Of a stretch of DNA of 64,000 bases, positions 33,715-45,040 are shown piece by piece. The DNA is from Sycon ciliatum. Its lineage: Eukaryota > Porifera > Calcarea > Leucosolenida > Sycettidae. The translations under genes were made by a program, and so were the position numbers. Position 1 is the first letter of the stretch, and each line of letters opens with the position of its first letter. The notes below the pieces were generated by a model. That model searched no databases and was not told the DNA's origin. It saw nothing but the letters and a program-made list of their open reading frames with translations. The DNA is taken from the NCBI RefSeq assembly GCF_964019385.1, contig NC_088654.1:3872610-3936609 (forward strand). The letters run 5' to 3'.

Positions 33715-33995
33715 CTGTAAATTATACAAAATTTCGGCGCTGCAAAATAATTTCGGCACTTCACGATTTTTGACATTCAAGTCGGCGGCGATTTATTTTC
33801 GGCGTGGTGTAGAGGGCATGGTACATGTATAGTGTGACAGATGCTGTGAAAAATTTCATCGGCGTTTTAATTTAGGCGTTTTGGGTCGGTGCCGAATATA
33901 GCCAAAATTCACAAAGAACGAAACAGCATGCTGTCCGCAGATTGAGTATAGCCAAAATTAAAATTAATAGCTGCTGAAAATTTGTATATTTGCAG
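33715..33995. mobile_element. MITE with CTGTAAATTATACAAA ends
   Basis: 281 bp with inverted ends CTGTAAATTATACAAA and CTGCAAATATACAAA, flanked by TA on both sides. Several TTTCGGCG/TTTAGGCG-type motifs and AATATAGCCAAAATT-type motifs repeat inside. Noncoding; a Tc1/mariner-type partner is likely from the TA target. Confidence 0.65.
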
Positions 33996-34143
33996 TATAA
34001 TTATGGTTCCATATACATGTATTGACCTTTGATGCATGTAAATGCCCACACTCATTAGTGACCACACCATCAACAGGATAAAATTCAAATAAACTTGCTT
34101 GACTCAATAAATACCACTGTACTTTTCCATGCAGCACTGCACT

Positions 34144-35401
34144 TTTCCCTAAAAAGGAGTATTTTATAAACAGTATTTTATTGGCCTTAGTGGGCCAATA
34201 AGTATATGTTATCGCATGGTTGCGAGGGCCTTATGGCATATTATTGCCCCGAGAGGTTAGCCCGAGGGCCGTAGGCCCGAGGGCTAACCTCGAGGGGCAA
34301 TAATATGCCATAAGGCCCGCAGCAACCATGTGATAACAAATTTATCACATGGCCCACAGAGCAGACCATTGGGCTGCTGTTGAAACTATCCCAAATGCCA
34401 ACACATTATGACCACAATGTATATCGATGTGCTATCATTATCAAAACAGGAAAAATGAAGATATTTCTCCTACACCCTAACAAAAAGTCTTCTACAGGCC
34501 ATCAGAGAGTATACAGTACTGAAAGACGGAGACAGAAAAAAGTGCCGGCACAGCATCGTCATGGCAATAGACATGGCAACCACAATAAAACACAGCAGAA
34601 TCATAATTTCAGTTGAAAAATAAAGAGTGCTACCACTCAAGAGTTTCTTCATGTTTACATGTGTATCAGGAAGTTGTCAAATACAGTACTGCAAGTATTT
34701 GACGACTCCCTGGTGTGTAATTCTGAGGACAATTTTTCTTCTTTTTATCAGCTCCAGATAGCTGTATTTTTCATTGCAAAACATTCCTGAATTGTTGTGT
34801 TTGTTGTTCAAGCAAAGGTGAAGGCAGAGGACAGGTGACCCTGGTAAGAGTTATGCGTGGCACATGAAGACCACACACAGGCAGTGACTTTGCGAGGATC
34901 TGAAAACGCACGATGCGGAGTTGAATTTATTTGTGTTATTTCAAATAATTGTTTGTGATCACAGTACCACATGTGCACATCGAGCAGAACTGAATCTTAT
35001 CCACAAGCTTACCGACGGTCAGGCTGCCAAAATGATTGAACAAATGATCCCTGCAAGCACCACACGGCAGACGTCCGAGGCCATGTCCATTGCCGGGACG
35101 TCCATCTCCAAAAACAATTCCATCTTCGTCTCAATGCTACACTGCGACTCGTCGTAGAGTCGTACAGAGTCGTCGTAGACTCGTAGTACAGTCTAGTCAC
35201 GCGATCACTGAAATAAACTATTTTTTTGCGGGCAAATAAACTATTTTTTTGCGGGCAATATCGCATATTATTGCCCGCGGCGCGAAAGGTGCTGATTCGC
35301 TGGAGTACGGGCAACAATCACGTGCCATGTGATAAATGCTGTTTATAAAATACCACTAAAGCCTATAAATACTGTTTATAAAATACTCCTTTTTAGGGAA
35401 A
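34144..35401. mobile_element. Outer TIR element hosting a nested insertion
   Basis: The ends are inverted repeats of about 50 bp starting TTTCCCTAAAAAGGAGTATT, with TTTATAAACAGTATTT and an AGTGG box further in. Nearly all of the interior is the foldback element 34199-35335, so the outer element was short and was split by it. The right arm is partly duplicated (TTTATAAAATAC occurs twice). Confidence 0.65.
34199..35335 (+). mobile_element. Non-autonomous foldback DNA transposon, copy 2
   Basis: Near-identical to 17266-18397, with the same left hairpin and the same TTATCACATGGC/GCCATGTGATAA subterminal pair. It differs by small indels, for example about 27 extra bases near 34820-34846. Comparing the flanks of both copies fixes the shared ends at TAAGTATATG and GTGATAA. 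Confidence 0.7.
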
Positions 35402-35419
35402 GCGAAGGTCAACATACAT

Positions 35420-35504
35420 GTACATGTTCACTAGTTTGAGGGAAAGAGACAAACGGGAAAAGTCTGAAGAAAAAATTGACTGTCACCACCAGGATTCGAA
35501 CCAG
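35420..35504 (-). mobile_element. tRNA-derived SINE, family 1, truncated (copy d)
   Basis: Minus strand: B box GGTTCGAATCC, GACAGTCAATTTTTTC, then the family 3' block ACTTTTCCCGTTTG and TTTCCCTCAAACTAGTGAA. The A box is lost. AGGTCAACATACAT flanks it on both sides, a 14-bp target duplication that proves retroposition and marks the insertion ends. Confidence 0.8.
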
Positions 35505-35665
35505 GTCAACATACATTGTATAATAGATGTAGTAGCCTCAGGATTTATTACATACATGTACATGTACATAACAGGCAACCGCGATATGCCGTGATTGTAC
35601 ATTGTCCAAGTCATGTGCATGCAATGAGACTGAATGAGTGGTTTTATCCTTCGGTCACTGTGCCA

Positions 35666-35881
35666 TTCATGTACATGTACATGTACATGTACATGTACAT
35701 GTACATGTACTAGGCTTTGACAGATTATGCTAATATTTTCGTGAAATTATGCTTTTCGCATTGCTGAAAAAATTGCAGAATTATGCTATTTTTATGCTAA
35801 AAGTTATCATAATAATTATTATTATGCCGCATTATGCTCACATATGCTGCTAATGTACATGTACATGTACATGTACATGTA
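35666..35881. repeat. (TACATG)n palindromic hexamer tracts
   Basis: Two pure tracts, about 35668-35709 and 35853-35881, separated by AT-rich DNA. Shorter runs of the same self-complementary hexamer occur across the whole window. Confidence 0.9.
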
Positions 35882-35888
35882 TAATGGT

Positions 35889-36035
35889 TTTACAAGTGTG
35901 AATTTTAACAATCAAAGCGAGAACTGAACAAAGGAGAATTTTCTCCTTTGTTCAGTTCTCGCTTTGATTGTTAAAATTCACACTTGTAAATTTCACTGTT
36001 GTTGCTCTTAGTGTTATTTCTATAATGGTTTTGTG
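35889..36035. mobile_element. Inverted pair of Penelope-like 3' fragments
   Basis: Perfect inverted repeats of 50 bp (35889-35938 and 35941-35990) with a 2-base centre. The right arm and what follows it (TTTCACTG, GTTGCTCTTAGTGTTATTTC) match the 3' region of the element at 37565-37655. Head-to-head partial copies are a known product of Penelope-like retroposition. Confidence 0.6.
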
Positions 36036-36409
36036 CAAAATAACAGGGGACTTCTTTTGTAGAGAGCGTTGTACTTCAGCAGCAAAAGTTCAACGGGGTC
36101 AACGCACCGTCCGACCTACATGTAGCTACGACCGTCACTGATTGTAGTGGACTGGATAATGTTACCAAGGGAGTCGTAAACCTACGACTTCCTGGTGCAT
36201 CTACTTGTACTTGTACTTGTAGAACATGACTGTATGGAATTAATTGATGCGAACAGGCGGGTTATTCCAATTTTATGCGATTCGAATGCAATTTGCCTCG
36301 AATTATGCGATTATTCGATTTTGGTAGGAATTATGCGAAAAATTATGCTAGCATAATCCGTCAAGGCCTAACATGTACATGGACATTATAATAGTCTATC
36401 CTTCTTTCT

Positions 36410-36583
36410 TCTCTTTTTCTATATTCCTTTCTTTTCTTTTCTTGCCGTGGTTGGCTATTATATCACCCCTCTCTCGCCCTTTGCGTGCCAATTGGTCATG
36501 GACCACGAGTTCAGTGAAATAAATAAATAAATAATTATTTAAACACTCGGCGAGGAGACAATAACTTGATAACCGCAATCAAT
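36410..36583 (+). mobile_element. LINE-like 3' end with (AAAT)n tail
   Basis: CCAATTGGTCATGGACCACG is followed by CAGTGAAATAAATAAATAAA. Then GGCGAGGAGACAATAACTTG and ATAACCGCAATCAATAA follow, motifs also seen near 38090 and 62870. Probably the remains of two element ends joined together. Confidence 0.35.
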
Positions 36584-37860
36584 AAAACTAGCTGAACCGA
36601 CATTTGTGTACTTTATTCATGCAATGTAAAAATCGGATCCTGGCTCACAGACTGTGCTTGCTCCGCCGTCGCTGGTGGCGGTGGTGGAGGAGAATGGGCG
36701 TGGTGGCTCATCGGGTCGGCTTGTGTCGCCGCCTTTGCTCCGGCCGTCGGTGGTTCCTTCGTCAGTGCCCCCGGCGGCTTTGGCTGAGGCGGTGCCGCTT
36801 GCGGTCCCGGTCCCACTGCCTCCTCCTGATCCTCCGCCATCGGTTCTTGCGGCGGTGGAGCTTGCCAGTGGCAGACCGCGAGCAACACTGACAGCTGCAT
36901 TAACACTACAAATGCCGACTCAAAAAGACCCACCTTGCATATCAGTAGCTCCCACACCAACACCAACAACGCAATCTACAGCAACCACAACTAATCCACC
37001 ATCCAAGCCCATAATTGAAAGACCAAGACGATCAACAGCCAACTACAACAGAAGCTACGCACTCAGCGGACAAGGGCGAAAGGAGGGACGTGATAGCAGG
37101 GTGACGGCCGAGTTGAGTTCAATGGACCCGGTCAGGTGGGATGGACGAGACAGAGAGAGTACTGAGGAAGCGGAGGATGGAACGGACGGCGGAGGGAGCA
37201 GTGAGTCGGAGAGCAGTGATGGGAGTGATGGTGAGAGTGCCGGTGAGAGTGTTAGTGTTGTGCGTAGGTTTCGTGGTAGCAAGTCTTCAGTGTACAATCA
37301 TCTGCTAGCTAGTCCTGATTGTTGCAATTCGTATTCCGACTCTTCGTTCACTGTATTGTGCCGTGGTCGTCATGGTTATGGACAACAGTTAAAAGTGTTG
37401 GAAGCTATCTATCAGCGTCTGTATAAGCCTAATTTGTGTGTACAGAAATATAGTGTAATTGGGTTGAAATTGTTCAAGTAACGTGTCGTGTTTAGTGCGG
37501 CCAAGCTTGGCCGTTAGTGTTCTAGGTGTAATGTACTGCTGTTATGTGTTATCACGTTGTCTTTCCTCCCTTCTCCTTTGTTCATTTCTCGCTTTGATTG
37601 TTAAAATTCACACTTGTCAATTTCACTGCTGTTGCTCTTAGTGTTATTTCTCTAACTTAGATTTTCTATAATAGTTCAATTTTTGTTTCAGTGTCCTTTA
37701 GTACAACGACGATTCCTGATGAGTGTTGTACGAAAACTTGTTTGAATCCATATTTTTTCCCTACACCATTTCTTCATATTTTCATCGTTTTATTGCACAT
37801 CGTCTCCACCGTTTTTACATTGCATGAATAAAGTACACAAATGTCGGTTCAGCTAGTTTT
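36584..37860 (+). mobile_element. Penelope-like element derivative with 49-bp inverted ends
   Basis: Perfect 49-bp inverted repeats at 36584-36632 and 37812-37860 (AAAACTAGCTGAACCGACAT to the inner AATGTAAAAA). The plus strand has an open frame from 36630 to 37481; its first in-frame ATG lies near 36911. The frame encodes a Pro/Ala-rich part, then an acidic Ser/Asp/Glu-rich part, and ends with SSVYNHLLASPDCC, SFTVLCRGRHGYGQQLKVLE and KPNLCVQKYSVIGLKLFK. That tail resembles the end of the GIY-YIG endonuclease region of Penelope-like proteins. Reverse transcriptase is absent, so this is a reduced copy. The 3' part holds a hammerhead-like motif and AATAAA. Confidence 0.6.
37711..37748 (+). ncRNA. 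Hammerhead-like ribozyme motif (copy 4)
   Basis: Plus strand: stem I GATTC/GAATC, CTGATGA, a short stem II (GTGTTGTAC), GAA, a two-pair stem III (AA-CTTG-TT), then U before the 3' strand of stem I. It lies about 110 bp before the end of the Penelope-like derivative. Stem II is weak, and an alternative fold pairing the upstream GTACAAC with GTTGTAC is possible, so activity is less certain than for copies 1 and 2. Confidence 0.55.
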
Positions 37861-37948
37861 GGGGATTGCCCTATCAAAAATTTGATAATAATAATAATAA
37901 TTATTATTATTATTATTATTATCAAATTTTTGATAGGGCAATCCCCAC
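37861..37948. repeat. Inverted pair of SINE family 2 tails
   Basis: GGGGATTGCCCTATCAAAAA and its reverse complement face each other across (TAATAA)n/(TTATTA)n. This makes a near-perfect palindrome attached directly to the right end of the Penelope-like derivative. Confidence 0.75.
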
Positions 37949-38156
37949 AGGCCTAATAATAATTATTGATTGCGGGATTAGTATAATAATAATAATTATT
38001 ATTATTCTCAATCCGTTGCTGACATAGTGTCAACCAATGTAATAAACGAGGTCAACAAGTCATGCAACTTGAAGCCAACAAGAGTATTATTGATTGCGGT
38101 TATTAAATAATTATTTTGTATTTTGTTGTACATGTACACAAGAGATTGGAAGCTTT

Positions 38157-38210
38157 GTCACAATTCTGAGTTTCACGTATTACATCTACTACGATCATCA
38201 GACAACTGAC
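38157..38210 (-). ncRNA. Hammerhead ribozyme motif (copy 3, degraded)
   Basis: Minus strand: CTGATGA, stem II CGTA/TACG with a longer loop and the same flanking T's, GAA, and stem III ACT/AAT with one mispair, then U. Outer stem I is GTCA/TGAC, with weak inner pairs. The downstream ACAAAGCTTCC and TTGTGTACAT agree with copy 2. The stem III mispair suggests decay. Confidence 0.6.
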
Positions 38211-41178
38211 ACGCACGAGCACTCTTCGGACAGTGAAGCACACCACTTGATTACGATATTTATTGTACATGTACATGTACAATGTACCTGTAGTTCAAAT
38301 ACAAAATTTCGGTATAAAGGAAACGCACGCGGACAACTGAAGCAGTGAAGGTAATGGCAAACGAAGCAGAGACACGGCTGCACTGATTGTCTGCATAAGT
38401 AGCGAAATACCTGTCCTTGGACTCATGCCCAATAACTGAGTGAAGTCGCGATGACCGCACGCGCATGCGCGGCACCAAGGAGCGGACGCACGCATGCGGC
38501 GCCACAGAACGGACGCACGCACGCACCGCCATCGCCCAGCCCTCTTGGCCTCGTCTCCCAAAAAAGTCCAAATCCAACCCCCATCGCGGGAGCAGGCAGT
38601 CCAAGATCAGACCAGGTCAGAAATCTAGTACATACGACTGCTCCCAAGGCCAAGGCAGGGTCATCCGCTCAGGCTTTGTCCCATAAAAGCCGTGAATTGG
38701 CGCAACATGTGTCAAGCATGACGTACATGTAGATCCCGCGCCCGGTGTATGTAGTACGGCTTGCAAGCACCTTGTACTAGTCAAGTTTTGCCCGGTTATT
38801 TACCGGTATCTCAAACCGAACCCGTATTTGGAGGATTTTTGGCACTGTCGAACGACTGTAGGTACGCGCACGCGCATCGGCACCCGCGCCAATAACAAGA
38901 GATAAAAATACACTGCGCTGATATGAGCACTGTCCTCACATTCGTGCATGACGAGTCTCCGCATCTTATCGTTTATCTAGCCGTGCAGAACTAAGTTACT
39001 TCAGCCACCACTGCTACGCCAGTGGGGGGCCCACTGCACTGTAAGGTCTCGAGTGCCGCCCTGCTCTAGAATTTGGTTTAAAATGTCCAATAATAATAAT
39101 AAAATACTATGTACTTGAGAACGGTTTTATTCACAACACCATACTGGTTTCGTCCTGCAGAGGATAGATAGTACTGGTACTGGTAGTGCTAGTGGTAGTA
39201 CATGTATGCCCTTGTGGCCTTGCCCTAGTCTTCCATCCATGGACCACTTTATCAAACATGAAACGGCAGGGCCATTCGCTTGGGGTACAAGCAGATTTTT
39301 TTAAAATTATTATGATTGTTCAACGCATTCACTGATGCGGCCAGCCCTCAGCGCCAAACACAGTCACAGTGACTCTCGTCTCGATCTCTCTCTCCCTCTT
39401 GAGAGTTCAGGCCATTGTCATTGAAAAAATGAAAGTGTTATGCAATTACTTATCAGCCACAGTCCGCCATATATACATCCACGCACGCGCACGCATACTG
39501 ACTGTTCCTACATACATACTAGTTTTAGTCACAAACCGTAACAGTAGTTTGTTCAACAACAACGACACGTAGCCGTCGTTACAATGGGGCTGGGCGCGTG
39601 CGCAGCGCGTCTCCAGGTACCTAGCTAGGTGCAGAGATATGTGAATAGAGGCGGCTCAAGTACCCAGCCATTCGATCGGCTACGCGTGCGCGCGTGCGCG
39701 TCCATCGACTGCTTTTATGCTTATGATTTTTGGTCAGAATTGGACAGGGGTTTATCATGATATTTTACTGACTGTGGCTTCAACGCATAGAACAGCATGA
39801 CATTCTACTGTATCTAGATCTACATCACAGTGGCTGTACATGATCGATGTAGCGCAGCAGACGCAGGAGATGACTACAAATCATACACCAGTTTTTCGTT
39901 CCCAGTTCAACCAGTCCAGGCACGTGTTCGCGGATGTATGATTTCTATTCAGGTTTTTGGCAGATCTGCACGTAGACTCTACGTCAGTCTTGAGTACTCC
40001 AGGGGTGTAGGTAGATCTACGTATCGCAAGCCAGCTAGCCAGCTCCGTGTTGAACTAAGCAAGTGCGGAGAGTACTCAAGGAACTGGAGTTATGATCTCA
40101 GAATATGAATTGGATAGTTTGACTTTGAGAAAGGCCTGCTAGCTGCTTATTGCAACAATTCTTTGTACGTGTTGACTTCAGGGAATAGTACCGCGCTGAC
40201 TCATGCCAATAAAAGTCGTACAGTTTTGGGGGAGCTTTTAGCCGCGCAGTACGTGTACTAGAGTTGGCCCGGCCAGGCGTAGAGGTTTCAAAATCAAAGT
40301 TTTTATTCTCACCTACCTCGAAGCCAATGTAGGCACTGTACTGTATCTAAACCGGTCGTCTGGTGTGGATATTCTGACACGGAGATTTGCGGACATACCC
40401 TCAAGTATAACCCTATATGCCGTGAGGTTTGATAGATTTCTGTCAGCATGGCCGTGCGCCGCCAGGCTTGTGTAGATTGAGTCTGTGCAGCTCGGTGAAG
40501 TTAGTTGCGTCAGGTCCTTTTTGGCTCTGCTCTCTGACTTTAGTTTTCAAAGGCAGTTTTGAAGTAGTTTTTAGCATCGTATTTGAGTCTTCGTTTATGC
40601 GTTCACATGCTCGGGCTGCGGCCTGGCGTGGGTTCTGAGCTTGCTGTGAAGTTCTGGAAGTAAGGTGAGGGCATTTCTGCTACTTCTTTCGTTTTGTTTA
40701 GACTTTTATTCGTCCGAGTTCGTACTATTATGGTAGAGGCTTTTCTTGAGAATTTTTTTGTTGAGTGCTGGTGGGAGAGCGCTTGCTCAGCCGCGTTCAT
40801 GCAGTGTACACTCAGTCGAGATGCTGACGCGCCCTGGCAGTAAATACTACCCCCGGTATAATATACGTATACCATTCATTCCGAGTGTGCGTGCAAACTG
40901 CTTTTGAAACGTCTTTGTCGTGTGTTCATTATTGTTTGTACATGCCGGCATTGGACTACGAATACGTACGATTGTAGTGTTCTGAATATTATTCATTGCT
41001 TCACGTCGTCTATGGATACTTCGATGCCTGGCTTGCGTGTTTGCCATCACCACTTTGTCATGTGTGACTTTTGGGCTGCGTTCGCACTCGTACTTTTTTA
41101 GTTTTGCAACTGATCTGATAATTCTATCTCTGCAAAACTCTTTGGCGTGTGCGGCAGGACTGTTTGTGTCCCGCAGCC
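38211..41178. other. Upstream region of the BPTF-like gene
   Basis: No gene recognised. CpG-rich segments with GCGCATGCGC-like repeats lie near 38450-38540 and 39580-39700. The promoter and 5' leader of the BPTF-like gene presumably lie near the right edge. The frames here (for example 38451-38732) look like GC-rich chance frames. Confidence 0.4.
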
Positions 41179-41673
41179 ATGACTCGACCCAAGGGATCCA
41201 AAAATAAGCCCAAGAATATTGACGGACCTGGACCGACTTCTGGGGCCTCTGCTGTTGCCCGTCGGAAGCGAGGGAAGGTCACTGGCGAAGATGCCCTGCG
41301 CGGTGGGAGCTCCGCAGCCCAGCAACCCATTATAAGACGGCGGAGGCGCAAGAAATCCGCGGAGACGCATGATCGTCGCGAGTCGACATCGGCGGGTTTC
41401 TGTCTTCCGGCGTCTTCAATGGATTTGATGATACCCCTGGATTTGCTCTCGGATGTACTACAATGTTATGAGACTCTTCGTCGCCTGTCCGACGTACTTC
41501 ATTTGACTCCGTTCTCTCTGAAATGCCTGTGCCAAGCGCTGGCGTATAACGAACGTAATCGCTTGATCGCAGACGTGCATGTAGCCTTGCTGACGGCTTT
41601 GCTGAAGGATGACAAGGAGAGAGGCATTCGCTACGTTGCCAATGAAGAGATGCAGGATAGCGTCCAGTTACAG
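41179..41673 (+). CDS. BPTF: BPTF/NURF301-like gene, exon 1 (DDT domain)
   Basis: The ATG at 41179 opens MTRPKGSKNKPKNIDGPG, an AT-hook-like basic start, and a second basic cluster RRRRRKK follows. A DDT domain begins SSMDLMIPLDLLSDVLQCYE and includes HVALLTALLKDD and EEMQDSVQLQ. It aligns through its length with the DDT region of BPTF, the large subunit of the NURF ISWI remodelling complex (DLMVP, YEVLR, HVVLLKAVLREED, DSVNSTL). The exon ends at CAG/GTAATT (41674), phase 0. The acidic N-terminal region of vertebrate BPTF is absent or lies in an unseen 5' exon. It should act in the nucleus in nucleosome sliding. Confidence 0.82.
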
Positions 41674-42628
41674 GTAATTGATGCAGTCATGTTTTTGTTA
41701 CATTGCCTTTATACCTTAGAGCTGTTGTAAAATGGCTAATGCTATGAATCGTATAACCTACGTGGCCAGTACGTACATCCACGCAGACAATCATCGGTGT
41801 GTACAGTTGAGAACAAAATTAATGTGGGCAGTTGCTCGTAACTCGCATCCAGGCGTCCCTTCTTCTCCTCTCTAAATTCAAAACGCTTCTAGCACTTTGT
41901 AAGGATAAAGCTTAATATTCCTCTGGAATTTAATTTCTCTTTTTTCGTCCAAGGAGTTTCGGACGAAATAAAATGCTCGACGAACATCGGTTTTTTTTCT
42001 CCAGTTTTCTGATATGGGTTTTCGTCCGTGGACTAAATTTTGTAGCAGACGAACTCACTTTCTTCAGGGTTGGACGAACATATTCGCTGACTAAACGTTC
42101 TGCTTCCACGTAGGCTGTGACGGTAACAAGCAAACAGCCCTGAAATAATCCTGTCGTTCTTTCTCGTCGTGTGCACTGTAATCAATAGTTTTTACATTGT
42201 ACTCATGCATGTCGACAAAATAGGAGATGCTTTCAGCTAAATTAGTTCTCCATGTGGCTGTATCAGAGCAGCTGTCTCCGAAACGCTTGTTCACTTCTAC
42301 AGTACCAGTCTTTAAAATTGATCTTTTAATGTTGAAATACAGTAGTGGTAGCAACTTCTTTTCATTTCTTTGATTGCAAGCCGGAAATCCCCTGCCGACG
42401 CACGAAGCACAGAAGCCGTGATAAAAGAATTCAGTCCACACTCTTGTATTGAGATTTAGTGCTGGCCGGTAGGGTATGTCGGTGCACATTTGTGTAGGTG
42501 TGGGTATGTGTGTGTGGGTGGGTGGGTGTGCATGCATGTGTGCATGTTCGTGTGTGCACCGATATGTGTCTGCATCCATACGTGTGTACTTGTGTGCTTC
42601 CTGTTTGTATATGAACGTGCATCCTTAG

Positions 42629-42791
42629 CTAACGCTACTTGACAGCATGTCATGGCCGAATGTGCTACTCTCTTACATGGAGGCTGAGCCCGACTTTGTC
42701 TATGCGGGAATGCTGAAAAAACGAATCGAATGGCACTATCCGAAAGGAGTGGCGTACGACTGCCGGAACAAAACCAACGAGCCCTTCCCCT
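42629..42791 (+). CDS. BPTF: BPTF/NURF301-like gene, exon 2
   Basis: After an acceptor (CCTTAG, 42623-42628) the frame gives LTLLDSMSWPNVLLSYMEAE. Joined to exon 1 in phase 0 this aligns without gaps to BPTF (DSVNSTLYFIDGMTWPEVL). It continues KRIEWHYPKGVAYDCRNKTN and EPFP and ends at the donor T/GTAAGTCC (42792), phase 1. The exon is 163 nt. A later AG at 42645 would break the phase, which is why the earlier acceptor was chosen. Confidence 0.82.
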
Positions 42792-42869
42792 GTAAGTCCA
42801 TTGCTGTTTGGGTTGATGTGTGCTGGTTAGGTGCACGTGCGTGTCTGTCTGCGTGCGTCTCTTGTCTGT

Positions 42870-42899
42870 GACCATGTCGGTGCACATGTGTGTGTGTGT

Positions 42900-42940
<41 letters not shown>
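42870..42940. repeat. (TG)n microsatellite
   Basis: TG repeats with CACG interruptions just inside intron 2. A second TG-rich patch lies at about 42490-42600 in intron 1. Confidence 0.9.
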
Positions 42941-43297
42941 TTCCTGTTGTGTATGTGAGAACATATGTTGCCTAGTCTTATTCATCTGATGTTGTTGAAT
43001 CTTTCCCTAACTCTCAATCGCACTACCTCCCGGAATGGAGCGGGTCTGTTGGGTCCTACGAACAGGGAAACATGTTTATTTTATTTTATGCAACCATACC
43101 TCTCAGCACGCACACCAGCGACCCCGAGCAGAACAAAACAAACAAAATATTTTACTCAGGGACAAACGAAAACGATTACACTCTACTATTCCATTCAAAT
43201 CAATAAGCCCATTGCGCATTGCCAAATATGGAAGGCATGAGTAATGTATGTGAGTAGGCTGGGATCAGCAATGTTTTTTTCTTTTCTCTTTTTCTTT

Positions 43298-43393
43298 TTA
43301 AATGTTTTACTGCCAGAAGTCGTCTTCATATAAGGAGGCGGATATGCCTGTTTGTTGTACGACTTTAAATAAATCCAACCAACCAATGTACTG
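43298..43393 (+). mobile_element. LINE 3' end with (CCAA)n tail
   Basis: AAATGTTTTACTGCCAGAAG, GGAGGCGGATATGCCTGTTT and ACGACTTTAAATAAATCCAA lead into CCAA repeats. The same end lies inverted at 56163-56260. A stem (GGCGGATATGCC) precedes the tail, as in other LINE ends here. Confidence 0.65.
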
Positions 43394-45040
43394 TTCAACA
43401 CCCCAGACGACCATGCCCAGGTGGTTGTGTGGGGTGTTCGAGGTACAAATTGCGTCATTCCGCAATGGGCTTGGCCTTTGGATCAAGAAGATGGTGACCT
43501 TACCTTCGATCGTTACTAGGTCAAAGGTTGAGCTTTCCAAGGATATTTATATTGTGGAAGGAGTTGAAACAGGAAAAGTGATGTTTGTTTTTTCAATCCT
43601 CTTTGGGTTGTTCTTCTTCTAAATGTGCATTGAACATGGAAAGTGGACCTCATTACCCTGGTGATGGGCCAGGCCTGAAAATTTGGTGTAATGTAAATTT
43701 GAATTTGAATCGCAGTGAAGAGACCGTTTTGGAGTTTGGAGTTGGGAAGTGAAGTTTCCTGAAAGTGGATCTCTTGTATTTTAAAAGGTTTTCCTCGAAA
43801 GTTCTCTTTTGGTGTTGTAAGCTACCGGCTAGTTAGCATTGTAGGCGTCAAAAATCACAGACAAGTTTTTGCCTAGTGCCTAGAACTTGCAACTGTTTGA
43901 AAGCGACTCTACTTCCAAGTCGCATAGCAACGCCTGGAGGGGCAAGCGATTCCAGCAGTGAATACTGCCAGTCTTCCTTTTCTAAAGACAACATCCAACG
44001 GTGGTGATCTCTAAGGAGAAAAGGACAAGGCGACAAGAGAGTTGGGAGGAAAGCCTCTGCAACTTTGCAGACAAGACAACAAGGCCTGGCTCTTTTTCCC
44101 CTGGGCAGTAGAGCACCATTGAATGAAGCAGTTACCAGATGACGCAATGGGTAGTATGGAGAGGCTACAGTGAGGGTGTGATGTTGGTTATTGTAACCAC
44201 TTCACCTCAACATATCCATTAAACTCTTTTCAAGATCTCTCAACATCTGAAACCGAGGGCAATTTTCGTCCCTGGGTAGGGTTAGCGGTTAAAGCATGGA
44301 GTTAAAGAGCCACTTATGGTCTAAGCCACCGGTTTTCTTCAGTGAATAGTGGACCTTGCCACGTTATCGCTGTAAGTTTAGACACATCACCCCGCCCTTC
44401 ACTAACCCATTGGTGTATGGATGGCTCAGTATGGATGCCAAAGCACAAGGCTGATCAGTTTCGGATCGCAGTGGTTAAAGTCAGCTGTCGCTGGTACATA
44501 AAATGGCCCACCCGTTTCTGGTTGCAGTGGTTAAGGTCGGCCATTCTTTGCTAAGCGCATCATCAGTGCATTGTGGTCATCCCTTAAAACCATCCGTATA
44601 AGGAGCATCAGTATGCATCATTTTGTCCATATATGGGCATGTCACGATCCGTTCGTTATTATTCTTTTATTCCTCGATGGTGTGATGCCAATAAGGACGA
44701 TTGATAAGTGTGATAGAACTGATACTAGCCAGAAACAGCTAGATGGTAATTAACCGGGAGGATAGAAGCAATGGATCATGAAAAACAAGCGGGGGCAATA
44801 ACGTTAGCAGGGGTGATCGAGATAGTTAAGTACACGTTCGAGATATCAGAAACCAGGGGGATGCGCGGAGCAGGAACAGGTACTGCTCAAAAGAAGACTA
44901 GATGCATTGTTTCGGGAATAATTTCTATCTGGGGTAAGCTGGCTGAAATGTACTGTGTGGCCCCGGCCTGTACTACGGCGATGGCAAGTAAACTCCGACC
45001 CCTGGATTCTTACGTATGAATTCTGCGGGGTAGAATAATA
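43394..45040. other. Intron 2, no recognisable element
   Basis: Within the large BPTF-like intron. I see no coding exon or terminal repeats. GGTTAAAGTCAGC-like and GTGGTTAAGGTCGGC-like short repeats occur near 44470-44540. Confidence 0.35.
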
